NCBI GenBank assembly: GCA_029567375.1
Contig: JAKQLB010000198.1
Coordinates: forward strand, 24,164 to 88,163
From: Bacteroidota bacterium
GTDB lineage: Bacteria > Bacteroidota > Bacteroidia > Bacteroidales > UBA932
Direction of reading: 5' to 3'
Length of the DNA stretch: 64,000 nucleotides
Shown: positions 7,772 to 16,147 of the stretch, piece after piece
Layout: every line of letters begins with the position of its first letter
How positions within the stretch are numbered: position 1 is the first letter of the stretch
The notes under the pieces: generated by a model
What the model saw: the letters and a program-made list of their open reading frames with translations, nothing else
Databases searched by the model: none
What the model was told of the DNA's origin: nothing
Translations under genes and position numbers: made by a program

Positions 7772-9613
7772 TTATTGTATTCCTCTGGTTCTTATAATGG
7801 TCTCCCGTTCTCCATTCTCAAAGTTGCGCTCCATCATCGCCCTGGTCTGGTCGCTCTTGGCGAGAATGGCGTTGGCAAGGGTGTTGAGAGACAAGGCTCC
7901 TGCGTGGTACGCGGCTGTTACCTTTTCGGGTAGCTGGATGGTACAGGGTACACGGTCTATTGTCGCTATCAGGTTGTTGCCTTTCAATATCGGATTGGAG
8001 ATGCGCGGATTGAGCGGTTCATCCGGATAGCTTCGGTATTGTACAGGTCTGTTTTCCGATACAGGCCTGCTGTTACCCTCATTCCGTTTCCAGTCAATGG
8101 CTTCATGTCCTGCCTTGTTCAACAGGTTGGCACCGCCCAATCCAATCATCAGCATTTTTAGGACGGGGTTCTTGACAAACAAGCCGGCTAAGACGCTTGC
8201 CATAGGTACGATGTTGTCTCCTATATCCAAAGATTTCGTCCTGCCTGTAAACATCCCTACCAGGATGTCGGGCAGCATGGAGAGTACATAGCTTAAGTTT
8301 CTGCCTATATCACCCATGCCGTTCAATCCCAAGGAGGAGAACAGTCCGTTCCAGCCGTTTTCGTTGGTACGGGTGTCGGATTGTACCGTTTGTTGTCCTT
8401 GTTCTTCTTGCGTAATTGCCTCCGAATGCGATTGTCCCGACATTTCACTTTCCTCTATTTGTTGAGTAACAGCTTGCTCGGTAGTGTTTTGAACTTCCTG
8501 TTTTGCTATTTCGGTAGATGCAGATTCTTCACTTCCCTTATTTTGCTTCTGTTCTAAACTATTTAGATAGGCTTCCCGGTATTCCGGCATAATCACCAAA
8601 GGTACATTCTTATACCGTTCCTCGTTTTTCTTTTCGTCAGCCAAACTCCACATGGGTTTGCTTGTTATCGTATGCTCACTCATCCATTTCGTAAAATCAA
8701 AAGTTTCAATGGGAATCTTCTTGGCCAGTCGCTCGTTGGTAGCGATGATGTACGGATTCTCGTCCTTCTGTATGCTCCTGGCTTGTTTGCGGAAATCCGC
8801 AAAGACGTTGGCTTCGCTTCCAAACACGCCTTTACTGATACAATCCTCCACCGATTGCCCGTTTCCTTTATTGTCTTGGGAAGGTGTCAATGCGGAAAAA
8901 GCCAGATCCACTCCGACAAACTTTGCGAAGCTCGTCCAACTGCCCACACCGCCTAAAGAGAGGGCGTCAATCCCTGCACCGATGACACGGCTTGTCCCTT
9001 TTTCTAATTTGGAAGGCTTGTAGGCCGCTTCGCCACGTTGCTCGATCTCGGCGGCAAGCGGTGATTGGCCCAGTGTCGCTGACAAGCCTAACAGCGTATT
9101 CTGTGCGGCTTTGCGGATGATGTAGTCTGCCGATGACTTGGGCATACGTTCCTTGACCAACCTGTCTATCATCAGTTGTTCCATGCGGTAATCCGTGTAG
9201 GCGTAGGCAAGGTCGCATCCTAATTGTCCGGATAATGTGTCATAACGATCCCTGCCGATTTCTCCGATTACAGCGGAACGCCATTCGCCGGCCATCATCG
9301 CCAGGTCGGTCTGCATATCCTTGTTGCCGGAAATTTTGTCCTTGACCATCGCCAAATAGTCTTCCGTAGTCTTGGAGTTCCATTCGCCTGTTATTTTCAG
9401 TGTCTGGTACGGATCGATCATCGGATTGTTGGCGGCTGCCATCGAACTGAGAATACCGGCTGCACTGGTAGAGTATTCCGCCATTTCTTCCACCTGCTTG
9501 CGGTTGAGATAGCTTTGCGTGTCACGCATGACAGGGGCAAGGTGGCAATTGAAGTAGTCACCGAATATCCTTTCTATCTCTGCAAAACGCTCTGTATGTC
9601 TGATTTCGCCCAT
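7772..9613 (-). CDS. Large conjugation-associated protein of unknown function
   Basis: A 613-residue protein, mostly helical. Glycine- and alanine-rich hydrophobic stretches at about 225-265 and again at 470-505 could be membrane segments. A Gln/Glu/Ser-rich linker lies at about 350-415. I recognise no catalytic motif. It sits 3 nt after the frameshift extension of the degenerate M23 gene and 13 nt before the ArdC-like gene, so it is part of the operon. The hydrophobic core segments recall proteins that insert into membranes, but this is weak evidence. Confidence 0.6.
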   Translation of the reverse strand: MGEIRHTERFAEIERIFGDYFNCHLAPVMRDTQSYLNRKQVEEMAEYSTSAAGILSSMAAANNPMIDPYQTLKITGEWNSKTTEDYLAMVKDKISGNKDMQTDLAMMAGEWRSAVIGEIGRDRYDTLSGQLGCDLAYAYTDYRMEQLMIDRLVKERMPKSSADYIIRKAAQNTLLGLSATLGQSPLAAEIEQRGEAAYKPSKLEKGTSRVIGAGIDALSLGGVGSWTSFAKFVGVDLAFSALTPSQDNKGNGQSVEDCISKGVFGSEANVFADFRKQARSIQKDENPYIIATNERLAKKIPIETFDFTKWMSEHTITSKPMWSLADEKKNEERYKNVPLVIMPEYREAYLNSLEQKQNKGSEESASTEIAKQEVQNTTEQAVTQQIEESEMSGQSHSEAITQEEQGQQTVQSDTRTNENGWNGLFSSLGLNGMGDIGRNLSYVLSMLPDILVGMFTGRTKSLDIGDNIVPMASVLAGLFVKNPVLKMLMIGLGGANLLNKAGHEAIDWKRNEGNSRPVSENRPVQYRSYPDEPLNPRISNPILKGNNLIATIDRVPCTIQLPEKVTAAYHAGALSLNTLANAILAKSDQTRAMMERNFENGERETIIRTRGIQ

Positions 9614-9616
9614 ATC

Positions 9617-9898
9617 CTAATAATTCAATTGGTTCAAAAGCTGTTCTTTGGTCTGCTCTATGGCGTTATGGTATATCTCCATCTGTTTGGGAAAGAACTC
9701 CTCTAACCATTCATCCTTTTCTATCCTGTCCTGAATGAAACGGATGGCATTGTTCCGGTCTATCTCTACTGAAAGTTCGCCTTCCTCCCGGTTGTTGAAC
9801 CAGGCCTTTGTCCACCATCGGACTCCGGCACGGTCGGGATAGACGGACACGACTCTCGGAATGTCAAAACTCTGCACATCAATCTCCAATTCTTCCAA
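9617..9898 (-). CDS. C-terminal extension read by -1 frameshift from the M23-like gene
   Basis: A 93-residue frame that lacks an ATG; the first possible start is TTG 9898. The frame stays open back to the A9 run at 9941-9949, where it meets the end of the upstream 276-residue gene. A -1 shift there joins them into one 378-residue protein through the bridge LQSEAIASSGIIDPLEELEI, which reads like ordinary protein. Alternatively it is a separate TTG-started gene, or the gene is broken by a homopolymer indel. The segment has WW-containing and acidic helical parts and no known domain. Confidence 0.6.
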   Translation of the reverse strand: MEELEIDVQSFDIPRVVSVYPDRAGVRWWTKAWFNNREEGELSVEIDRNNAIRFIQDRIEKDEWLEEFFPKQMEIYHNAIEQTKEQLLNQLNY

Positions 9899-9921
9899 AG
9901 GGTCAATGATTCCACTGCTCG

Positions 9922-10752
9922 CTATGGCCTCGGATTGAAGTTTTTTTTTAATTCTTCATCCATGGTGGAGAGATAGACATTGTGCCTGAGTGCGAGGTAA
10001 TTCAGGAAATCGGCTATCAGGAGATTCTGTACCTTGCTTGCCAACGGCAGGGCACGGCTACCGATACCAAGAGGATTTGCCATGCTCGGCATAGTCTCAA
10101 AGAAATAATTTTTGGTGGCACCCACTGCAAACACGTTCCGCAGCGATTGCTCGGTGTATTCGGGTACGGTGTACGCTCCACGGAACAGGTCTTCCATATA
10201 GACCGGCAGGAAACGGATCATCAGTTCCTCGATTTCTTCCTTGTCACGGTCGTATCTTGTCTTCATCTCACCGTCAAATTGGATAAATTCGTGGGTGGCT
10301 TCGTGCCCGGCTTTGCGTAATGCCTGGATATTGCCGTAGAGCATGGTCAGGAACTCTATCGGATTCAGTTCTTCTCCGTCAAACGCCACTTCCATGTGAA
10401 GGTCGCTTCCACTGATGGCTACCGTCTGACCGGCCTTTACCTTTTGACCGAAACGTATGAATATATTGGCAAGATGTGCATAGGTCACTTCGTATTTACC
10501 GTAGCGTATGACAATATACACGCCACGTTCCTTGTCCGTACCGATGCTCGATACGACACCGCTTGCTACTGCCGCCAAAGGGCGGTGGCTGGCATTAAAG
10601 TCTATGCCGTGATTAAAGAAAGTTTCTCCGGTTACGGCATCTTTCTGTTCGCCATAGCCCTTTGACAAGGTTACTTCTTTGTTCTTATCTTCCTCGAAGG
10701 GCATACAGTAGCCGCTTGGGGAATGTAAAATCATTTCTTCCGTATATTTCAT
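9922..10752 (-). CDS. M23-like protein with altered active site
   Basis: A 276-residue protein with a LytM/M23 fold at about residues 28-130 (GETFFNHGID, VTYAHLANIF, SGSDLHMEV). Compared with the intact enzymes in this window, the zinc-binding His of HxGxD is replaced by Asn 47, with a His one position later, and the first His of HxH is Asp 118. Asp 51 and His 119 remain. It may bind rather than cleave peptidoglycan. The C-terminal half is helical and unassigned. The frame ends in NFNPRP just after an A9 run that can shift ribosomes into the downstream frame. Confidence 0.75.
   Translation of the reverse strand: MKYTEEMILHSPSGYCMPFEEDKNKEVTLSKGYGEQKDAVTGETFFNHGIDFNASHRPLAAVASGVVSSIGTDKERGVYIVIRYGKYEVTYAHLANIFIRFGQKVKAGQTVAISGSDLHMEVAFDGEELNPIEFLTMLYGNIQALRKAGHEATHEFIQFDGEMKTRYDRDKEEIEELMIRFLPVYMEDLFRGAYTVPEYTEQSLRNVFAVGATKNYFFETMPSMANPLGIGSRALPLASKVQNLLIADFLNYLALRHNVYLSTMDEELKKNFNPRP
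9941..9949 (-). other. Slippery A9 run, putative -1 frameshift site
   Basis: On the minus strand the zero frame reads TTA AAA AAA AAC, containing the canonical -1 heptamer A-AAA-AAC. Slipping back one base opens the downstream 93-codon frame without an intervening stop. I see no strong downstream stem-loop or upstream Shine-Dalgarno stimulator. Polymerase slippage at the same run, or a sequencing error (A10 would also join the frames), are the alternatives. Confidence 0.6.
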
Positions 10753-10780
10753 TGTTGTTGCAATATTGTTTTCGTGGATG

Positions 10781-11452
10781 TTATCTTCTCATTCCTCCGC
10801 TATGGGTCTGTTCTTCCTGTTGGGAGGGTGTCTGTCGGGGTGCGTTGGCGACTCTGGTTTCTTGCAGCAGGTTGGCGTGATTGCCGATGGTCATCATCAT
10901 CAGGAAGGCACCGGCAATCTTGCCGAGCCATCCGAAACGGCCGAATACCAAAAACGCTCCGGCAATCAGTCCGGCAATGCTCATTCCCGATACCTTGCCG
11001 TTTGCAAGGTTGCTGAAGAAGTTACCCAACATATTGCCGCCGTTCCCATTGGAAACATTACCCAAGAAGTTGGATGCTCCGTTGAGAGTGGATGAGAGGT
11101 TGCTTGTCGCCTGGTTTACATTGGCCATGGTCTGCTCTGCCTTGTCGGTAAGCTGGCTTACTTTGTCCCCGGCTGACTTGGCTGTACCGCTGATGGCATT
11201 GGTGGCTTCCTCGCCTATGACGGCATCGCTCACGATACGCACCACGCTCTTGTCCGTGGTCAGTTTCTCCCAACCGACATAACCGACAGCACCTCCGACG
11301 GTGGCTGTCTTCAACGCACTTCCTGCTCCACGCAGTGTCTGTGAGGGGTGCAGCACAGCGTTGCCTACACTTTTCCCGGTAGCGACAGTTGCCTTGCCAC
11401 CGTATGATATGGCTTTACCGCCGGTTTTTAATAATGAACTCCAAAATCCCAT
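10781..11452 (-). CDS. Gly/Ala-rich hydrophobic protein with GGMRR tail
   Basis: A 223-residue protein of low complexity. Residues 1-65 are rich in Gly, Lys and small residues; a heptad-like helical stretch spans about 85-130 (TAKSAGDKVSQLTDKAEQ); a hydrophobic region at about 152-192 could form two membrane helices. The last 25 residues are polar and end in THSGGMRR, matching the tails of three other proteins in this operon. It could be an inserted pore or a translocated protein. No family is recognised. Confidence 0.6.
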   Translation of the reverse strand: MGFWSSLLKTGGKAISYGGKATVATGKSVGNAVLHPSQTLRGAGSALKTATVGGAVGYVGWEKLTTDKSVVRIVSDAVIGEEATNAISGTAKSAGDKVSQLTDKAEQTMANVNQATSNLSSTLNGASNFLGNVSNGNGGNMLGNFFSNLANGKVSGMSIAGLIAGAFLVFGRFGWLGKIAGAFLMMMTIGNHANLLQETRVANAPRQTPSQQEEQTHSGGMRR

Positions 11453-11475
11453 ATTCTTATGTTTTATTCGTTATT

Positions 11476-12156
11476 CTAATAAGCTCCGGCTTTGCCGCTC
11501 CGTTTCCACCGTCTTATGGCAGAACGGGCGATTTCCACCTTGTTGGCTTTCGGGCGTGCCTCTTCGCTGATTTCTGCCCATATATCGCCCATGGAGGTGT
11601 ACTTGACCGCAATCGACAGCCGTTGCAGTTTCTTGTTCATCAGTTGCAGCTTGGGGCGGATGCCGAACACGATTTCCATCCGTTCTTTCTCCGTCATCTT
11701 GTTGTCCGACAGGCAAACCGTCCGTATATCGTTGATTATCTCTATGGAATTGTATATCAATTCTCGGTATATTTTATTCCGGTTTGTGGACAATGCAACC
11801 GCCAAGGCGTTTGTCGGAGAGTTTTTGAGTTGCCCGGTGAACTCGCCCATATTCTCCGTCAAGTGCGTTATCTCGTGGTAGAAGCCGTATATCTGGGCGG
11901 CATAGCTGACAACCGAACGGAACGAATCCAGATAGTCGTTGAACTCCCTCTGCAAGTCGGTGACGGCTTCCACCTCTTCCTTTGTCCAGATGTGGCCGGT
12001 GGTTTGGAGCAGCATGACTTTCTCCTGGTTCTTCAAGGTCTTCTTTGCCTTTTCGGTGTATATGAGAACCATTCCGGTAAGGGTAGGGTCTAACTGTGCG
12101 TGGACTTTTATGCCCATACACATCAGGAGGATTGTTATGAAGATTGTCCGTCTCAT
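11476..12156 (-). CDS. Exported helical conjugation protein, RW-tail family
   Basis: A 226-residue protein with a clear signal peptide (MRRTIFITILLMCMGIKVHA, cleavage before Q). The mature part is alpha-helical, with a C-terminal motif of the form A-x-RRW-x-R-SGK near residue 215. The segment before it (KKLQRLSIAVKYTSMGDIW) aligns with the next upstream protein, so the two are paralogues. Similar exported helical proteins occur upstream of TraJ at 48.5-50.0 kb. The likely location is the periplasm as a structural part or adaptor of the mating channel; exact role unknown. Confidence 0.65.
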   Translation of the reverse strand: MRRTIFITILLMCMGIKVHAQLDPTLTGMVLIYTEKAKKTLKNQEKVMLLQTTGHIWTKEEVEAVTDLQREFNDYLDSFRSVVSYAAQIYGFYHEITHLTENMGEFTGQLKNSPTNALAVALSTNRNKIYRELIYNSIEIINDIRTVCLSDNKMTEKERMEIVFGIRPKLQLMNKKLQRLSIAVKYTSMGDIWAEISEEARPKANKVEIARSAIRRWKRSGKAGAY

Positions 12157-12172
12157 TGTATTCTCTCTGTTT

Positions 12173-12862
12173 TTATCTGATTGTAGCCGCCCTGCGCCAT
12201 CTTCGCATCGCTATCTGTGCGATTTCTCCGTTGTTCCGGTCCAGCATCCCTGCGGTGGCATTGTTCCATACATCGGTCATCGTGTAGGTGCGGATGCTCA
12301 GGTAGAGCAGATTGAGCTTTTTCTGAAATGCGGAAAGCTGGTCGTTCAATGCCCATAAGGTCTGGCTACGTTCCGCTCCCGTGAGCATATTCTCCTTGCC
12401 GCCCTTGGCCACGGCATCACGGAGTAGGGAGAATACGGTTACAAGTTCGGTCGCTGTCTCTATATAGAGATTGTTCATGCTAATGGAAGCCACAATGCCT
12501 TGCGGATTGTCGCTTACGGCATTCTTCAACTTGCCCAGTGTGATGAAAATCCTCACGCCGTCATTGTACAGATGGGTGCAGGCTTTGATGGAAGAGGCGA
12601 ATCCGCTTGCTGTTTTGAGATAGCTGTTGTATTTCTTTTCCCACTGGCGCATCTGCTCGAACTCTGCGGCAATGGTGTTCTGCAAAAGGGCGGTCTTTTT
12701 CTGACCGTCAATCTGGTCTCTGACCTTGGCGAGAATCAGCTCGTTGCCTTCTGCCAATGCCACGTACTCCAAAGGGTTGGCAGTTACAATCTGCGCCTTT
12801 GCCGTGTGGGTCAGCAACAGGACGAGTGGCAGAACCAGTATTTTAATGATTGGTGATCTCAT
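12173..12862 (-). CDS. Exported helical conjugation protein, RW-tail family
   Basis: A 229-residue protein when started at ATG 12862, which gives a proper signal peptide (MRSPIIKILVLPLVLLLTHT, then AKAQ). A longer frame from 12940 would put 26 polar residues before it and is less likely. The mature part is helical. Its C-terminal KKLNLLYLSIRTYTMTDVW and EIAQIAMRRWRR segments match the 226-residue neighbour. The start lies 20 nt inside the upstream PH-domain gene, which implies translational coupling. Confidence 0.65.
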   Translation of the reverse strand: MRSPIIKILVLPLVLLLTHTAKAQIVTANPLEYVALAEGNELILAKVRDQIDGQKKTALLQNTIAAEFEQMRQWEKKYNSYLKTASGFASSIKACTHLYNDGVRIFITLGKLKNAVSDNPQGIVASISMNNLYIETATELVTVFSLLRDAVAKGGKENMLTGAERSQTLWALNDQLSAFQKKLNLLYLSIRTYTMTDVWNNATAGMLDRNNGEIAQIAMRRWRRAATIR

Positions 12863-13331
12863 AGATGCCTTTTCTTTTTTTGTTAAACTCAACACGTTCC
12901 CTGATAAGTTCCACGATGGCTGTCTGTTTGGGCAAGCCAATCAGAGCCAGCTTGGGTGTGGTCCTGTCCATAGAGAGTACCGTTACCGTTTTCAGTCCGA
13001 AAATCTGTTGTAACAGGGTCTGGTGTTCGTGAAAATCCACTACTCGGTACAGTTCGATATAACCTGTGCTGCGTTGGAACACGCCATGCGCTGCCGTCAG
13101 TTGTTCGCTCCCGATGTGGTAGCGTATCCGTTTCAGATAGATGAGCTGGTAGGCCAAGTAGAGGGAAAGAAGCACGGCAAAGAGGGTGGCGATAGAGCCA
13201 AGGGGCGCGTCATCCATACCGCCATAGACCAAGCCTGTTATAGCCACAAACAACAAAGGCAGCTCATCAATGAAGAACTGCGTGGTTTTCGGACGAAGCG
13301 AAATGTCTCTGTATAGCTGTCTGTTCTGCAT
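12843..13331 (-). CDS. Membrane protein with bacterial PH-like domain
   Basis: A 162-residue protein with two hydrophobic helices at about residues 25-66 followed by a bacterial PH domain (bPH2/DUF304 type): YHIGSEQLTAAHGVFQRSTG, then an amphipathic ELYRVVDFHEHQTLLQQIFG segment, the usual pattern of YdbS-like proteins. It probably sits in the inner membrane with the PH domain in the cytoplasm. It lies 5 nt after the primase-like gene in the accessory transfer operon. Its role in transfer is unknown. Confidence 0.7.
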   Translation of the reverse strand: MQNRQLYRDISLRPKTTQFFIDELPLLFVAITGLVYGGMDDAPLGSIATLFAVLLSLYLAYQLIYLKRIRYHIGSEQLTAAHGVFQRSTGYIELYRVVDFHEHQTLLQQIFGLKTVTVLSMDRTTPKLALIGLPKQTAIVELIRERVEFNKKRKGIYEITNH

Positions 13332-13336
13332 GGCTC

Positions 13337-14509
13337 TTATCTGTGGATGGTGGATTGTTCGTTTACTTCTTCTTCGCCGGCTGTGCTTCCTTTTGTACCG
13401 AGTGGCGCACTCAAAGGAATAACCGCATCTTTGATGCTGTCAAGGTATTCCTCGCTCGTCTTGCCAAGCAGGGCATCGTTCCAGTCCTTGTAACAGGGCA
13501 TCAAGGGGATTTCTCTTATCTGTTCCGGATTGATGTGCATGGATTTTGCGATGAGCCGGAATTTATTTACAAACTCGCGCCCGGCACTGTCGTTGTCGAA
13601 ACACAGGTAGTGGTTCACATTCGGGGTGGCGGAGAGCATTCCCCGTATCTGCATATCGGTGGGCGTGCCGCCGGTGGAGACAAACACGCTTTTCTTGGAA
13701 AGTTCGGGATTGTCACGGAAGGTGTCACGGTGCAGTTGGTGGAATGCCATCGCATCGTAGCCGCTTTCAAACCAGGCGACACCTCCGGCTTGATGCAAAG
13801 GTTCTCCGCTGAAATTGGCTATCCACAAGCCTTCGCTGCTGTTGCTGCCCTCGGCTTTGCCCTTGTAGCTGCCGCTGCCGTCCATCTTGGGACGTCCACG
13901 TTCTTCTAAACCGACAACTTTGTCTGGTTCTTTGGGCAATACCAACGGGAAGGCGAGGTTGGCGTATGACAGACCGTCTGTCCTGTGTTTGGTGGCTAAG
14001 AAAAAATGGCCGGCAAAAGCACGTTGCGTGAAGATGTCAATGCCACGGTTCTTGAAGTAGGGATAGAAACGCTTGTGGGTCTCCCGGTCGTTTACGTCAA
14101 AATGGTGTATGTCGTAATCTTGGAGACTGAACGGGCGGCTGTGCTGCTTGGGTTGGATGATACAGATTGGTCTGTTTTCGATGGGGTGGTTCAACAGTCG
14201 GTTACAGACAAGGTTGACCAACCTGTCGGGAGACACGCCGTTTCTGTGTTCCGCAAACTTTTCGGGGAACGACTTGATAAAGGAGATGATGTTGTAGAGC
14301 TTTTGCTGTGGGGGCTGGAAGCAACATTTGCCACCTCCGGTCACGATAAACTTGTCTCCACGGATGCGTGTGCCATTGCTGTCCGTGCGGATATAGGACG
14401 GATAACGCAGGCCGTCACGCTTGTTCAGGTGATAGCCTGCATCCACCAGTACGTCCTGTATGTCCAAGCGTTGCAGGAAGTCATCGTATGTCAGTTCTCC
14501 GTTTGCCAT
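13337..14509 (-). CDS. TOPRIM primase-like protein (DUF3991 type)
   Basis: A 390-residue protein. The C-terminal half is a TOPRIM domain: WFESGYDAMAF around residue 243 carries the catalytic Glu, and HYLCFDNDSAGREF around residue 300 the DxD motif. The N-terminal part resembles DUF3991 and lacks a complete CHC2 zinc finger. Such proteins are thought to prime or process transferred DNA. The C-terminus is acidic and ends in NEQSTIHR, resembling the GMHR tails of the ArdC-related proteins. Conjugative primases of other plasmid families are known to be sent into the recipient, which fits the tail. Confidence 0.8.
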   Translation of the reverse strand: MANGELTYDDFLQRLDIQDVLVDAGYHLNKRDGLRYPSYIRTDSNGTRIRGDKFIVTGGGKCCFQPPQQKLYNIISFIKSFPEKFAEHRNGVSPDRLVNLVCNRLLNHPIENRPICIIQPKQHSRPFSLQDYDIHHFDVNDRETHKRFYPYFKNRGIDIFTQRAFAGHFFLATKHRTDGLSYANLAFPLVLPKEPDKVVGLEERGRPKMDGSGSYKGKAEGSNSSEGLWIANFSGEPLHQAGGVAWFESGYDAMAFHQLHRDTFRDNPELSKKSVFVSTGGTPTDMQIRGMLSATPNVNHYLCFDNDSAGREFVNKFRLIAKSMHINPEQIREIPLMPCYKDWNDALLGKTSEEYLDSIKDAVIPLSAPLGTKGSTAGEEEVNEQSTIHR

Positions 14510-14525
14510 CTGTGTATCATATTAG

Positions 14526-16142
14526 TTAAAATCCTCTTCGTATCTCCGCTATTTCTTGGTTCATCTGTGCCTCGAAGTTCCGCGCGGCTACATCCCTCGG
14601 TGAATCCACTCCGGGCTTGAAATAGGGACGGGGCGCATGACAGAAATGCTCGCCGTATAATTCCGGGCAGGGGTGGTGGTGAATGCCGTGGACAAGGTCG
14701 GAAGCCACGACTGTTCCTGCGGCAAGGGCTGCGAATATCTTTGCACCCAAGTTACTCCGCATCTCCGGGCGTGTCTTCATATCTACCTCGTTGAACACTT
14801 TTGAGAAGAGCTTCATGCGGTGGTAGTCATCCACTGCCAGGAACTTGTCGTACTGCTTTTGGCTGATTTCTTGGGTGATGGCTTCTCCATTGATAATGGC
14901 GGTCATCCTGTATTTGCCTTCCGCTTCTGCCGGCTGTACGGCAATCGCTTCCACTTCCACCTCCCGTCCGTGTTCTCCTTCCCGATACCATCCCTTGCTT
15001 TCATGGAGATACGGCAAGTCTCGTCCGTCAATCAAAGCCCCTTCCTGTGGCTCTCTGATAATGGATTCATCTTCTTGCAATATGGCCTGTTCGTTTGAAT
15101 ATGGTGCAAGTCCGTTATCAGCTTCCAAGGGCAGGAGTATTTCCTGTTCCTGCTGTTGGCGTGCCGCCAAATCTTGCTCTACTTCGGGATGCAAGGTGAT
15201 ACCGATGCGCTCGGTATGATTCAGGGAATCCATCGTGATCTTATCGGCGAAGTCTTCCTGAATAACCGTGTTCAACAGCTCCAATCGTCGCTCTATCGGG
15301 TGCTCTTCGATGGAATTGGAGGTCAGTGCGGATAATTCCGCATCTGTGATGTCATAGACCATATCAGCATGGATTTGTTCCGATTGTATGGTCAGGGTCT
15401 TTTCTTCTTTGTCTACGAGTATGCCGTGTGAGGACAGGCATTCCTGCCACTTCTCATTAGAGAAATAGACAGGGGAGGTAATCAGCTCCTTGTAGGGCTT
15501 TGCAGGTTCTTCGCTTCTGGGCTTGCCTACCATCGGGGTGATGACGGCTTGCAGCTCCTGCAACACGTCTTGGCGGACGGGTTGTGCCGGTTGTTGTGGA
15601 TGGCCTTTGTAATAGAATCCGTAACCGCCCGACTGGAGTTCTCCGGGTTTCATGCGTCCGCCGGGACGTTCTGCCACCATGGGCGTTCCAGCATAGAAAA
15701 GCCGGCCGCCCACTCTGCGGAGGTGGTAACCTTCCTGCTGTCGGGGTGTCCATCCCAAGAATGGAGGCGGCATCCCATATCTGCCGACCCTGCCGTATTC
15801 CCCGATGCCGATACGGTAGCCGTGCAGTCCCATAGCCACCCTGCCGTTGGCATTACGGGCATGGACGAAGTTGCGTGGCAGGTCAAAGTCATCCTTTACT
15901 ATCTCCGTAAAGGTGTTGTATGCCTTTTTGTTGGCATGGTTCGTACCCCAGTCGGTAAGAGCTGAAAACTGCTGCTTGCTGATGGGGTATCGTAAGAGCG
16001 GAGAGTCGTGCCCTTGTACTACCAACTGGTAGCCCTCTCCGGCAGGCACGATGTGGGCTTGCATACCGTTGCGCATCAACAGGTCACGCATTTCAGGTTG
16101 CAAGTCCGCTATCCTTGGATTTGTATGGGTTCGTATAGCCAT
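14526..16142 (-). CDS. Repeat-containing conjugation protein, 538 aa
   Basis: A 538-residue protein of unknown function. It holds three copies of a short module: a strand, then (I)(S/T)xxQ/E(F/Y)xxL, then a helix with the pattern F/LxxVxxxDF/M. The copies are near residues 48-92, 265-315 and 418-460. A Gly/Arg/Tyr/Pro-rich stretch lies at 110-190, and a HIHHHPCPELYGEHFCH segment near residue 490 could bind metal. It begins 5 nt after the 76-residue gene. It is cytoplasmic by composition; no enzyme motif is visible. Confidence 0.65.
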   Translation of the reverse strand: MAIRTHTNPRIADLQPEMRDLLMRNGMQAHIVPAGEGYQLVVQGHDSPLLRYPISKQQFSALTDWGTNHANKKAYNTFTEIVKDDFDLPRNFVHARNANGRVAMGLHGYRIGIGEYGRVGRYGMPPPFLGWTPRQQEGYHLRRVGGRLFYAGTPMVAERPGGRMKPGELQSGGYGFYYKGHPQQPAQPVRQDVLQELQAVITPMVGKPRSEEPAKPYKELITSPVYFSNEKWQECLSSHGILVDKEEKTLTIQSEQIHADMVYDITDAELSALTSNSIEEHPIERRLELLNTVIQEDFADKITMDSLNHTERIGITLHPEVEQDLAARQQQEQEILLPLEADNGLAPYSNEQAILQEDESIIREPQEGALIDGRDLPYLHESKGWYREGEHGREVEVEAIAVQPAEAEGKYRMTAIINGEAITQEISQKQYDKFLAVDDYHRMKLFSKVFNEVDMKTRPEMRSNLGAKIFAALAAGTVVASDLVHGIHHHPCPELYGEHFCHAPRPYFKPGVDSPRDVAARNFEAQMNQEIAEIRRGF

Positions 16143-16147
16143 AATTT

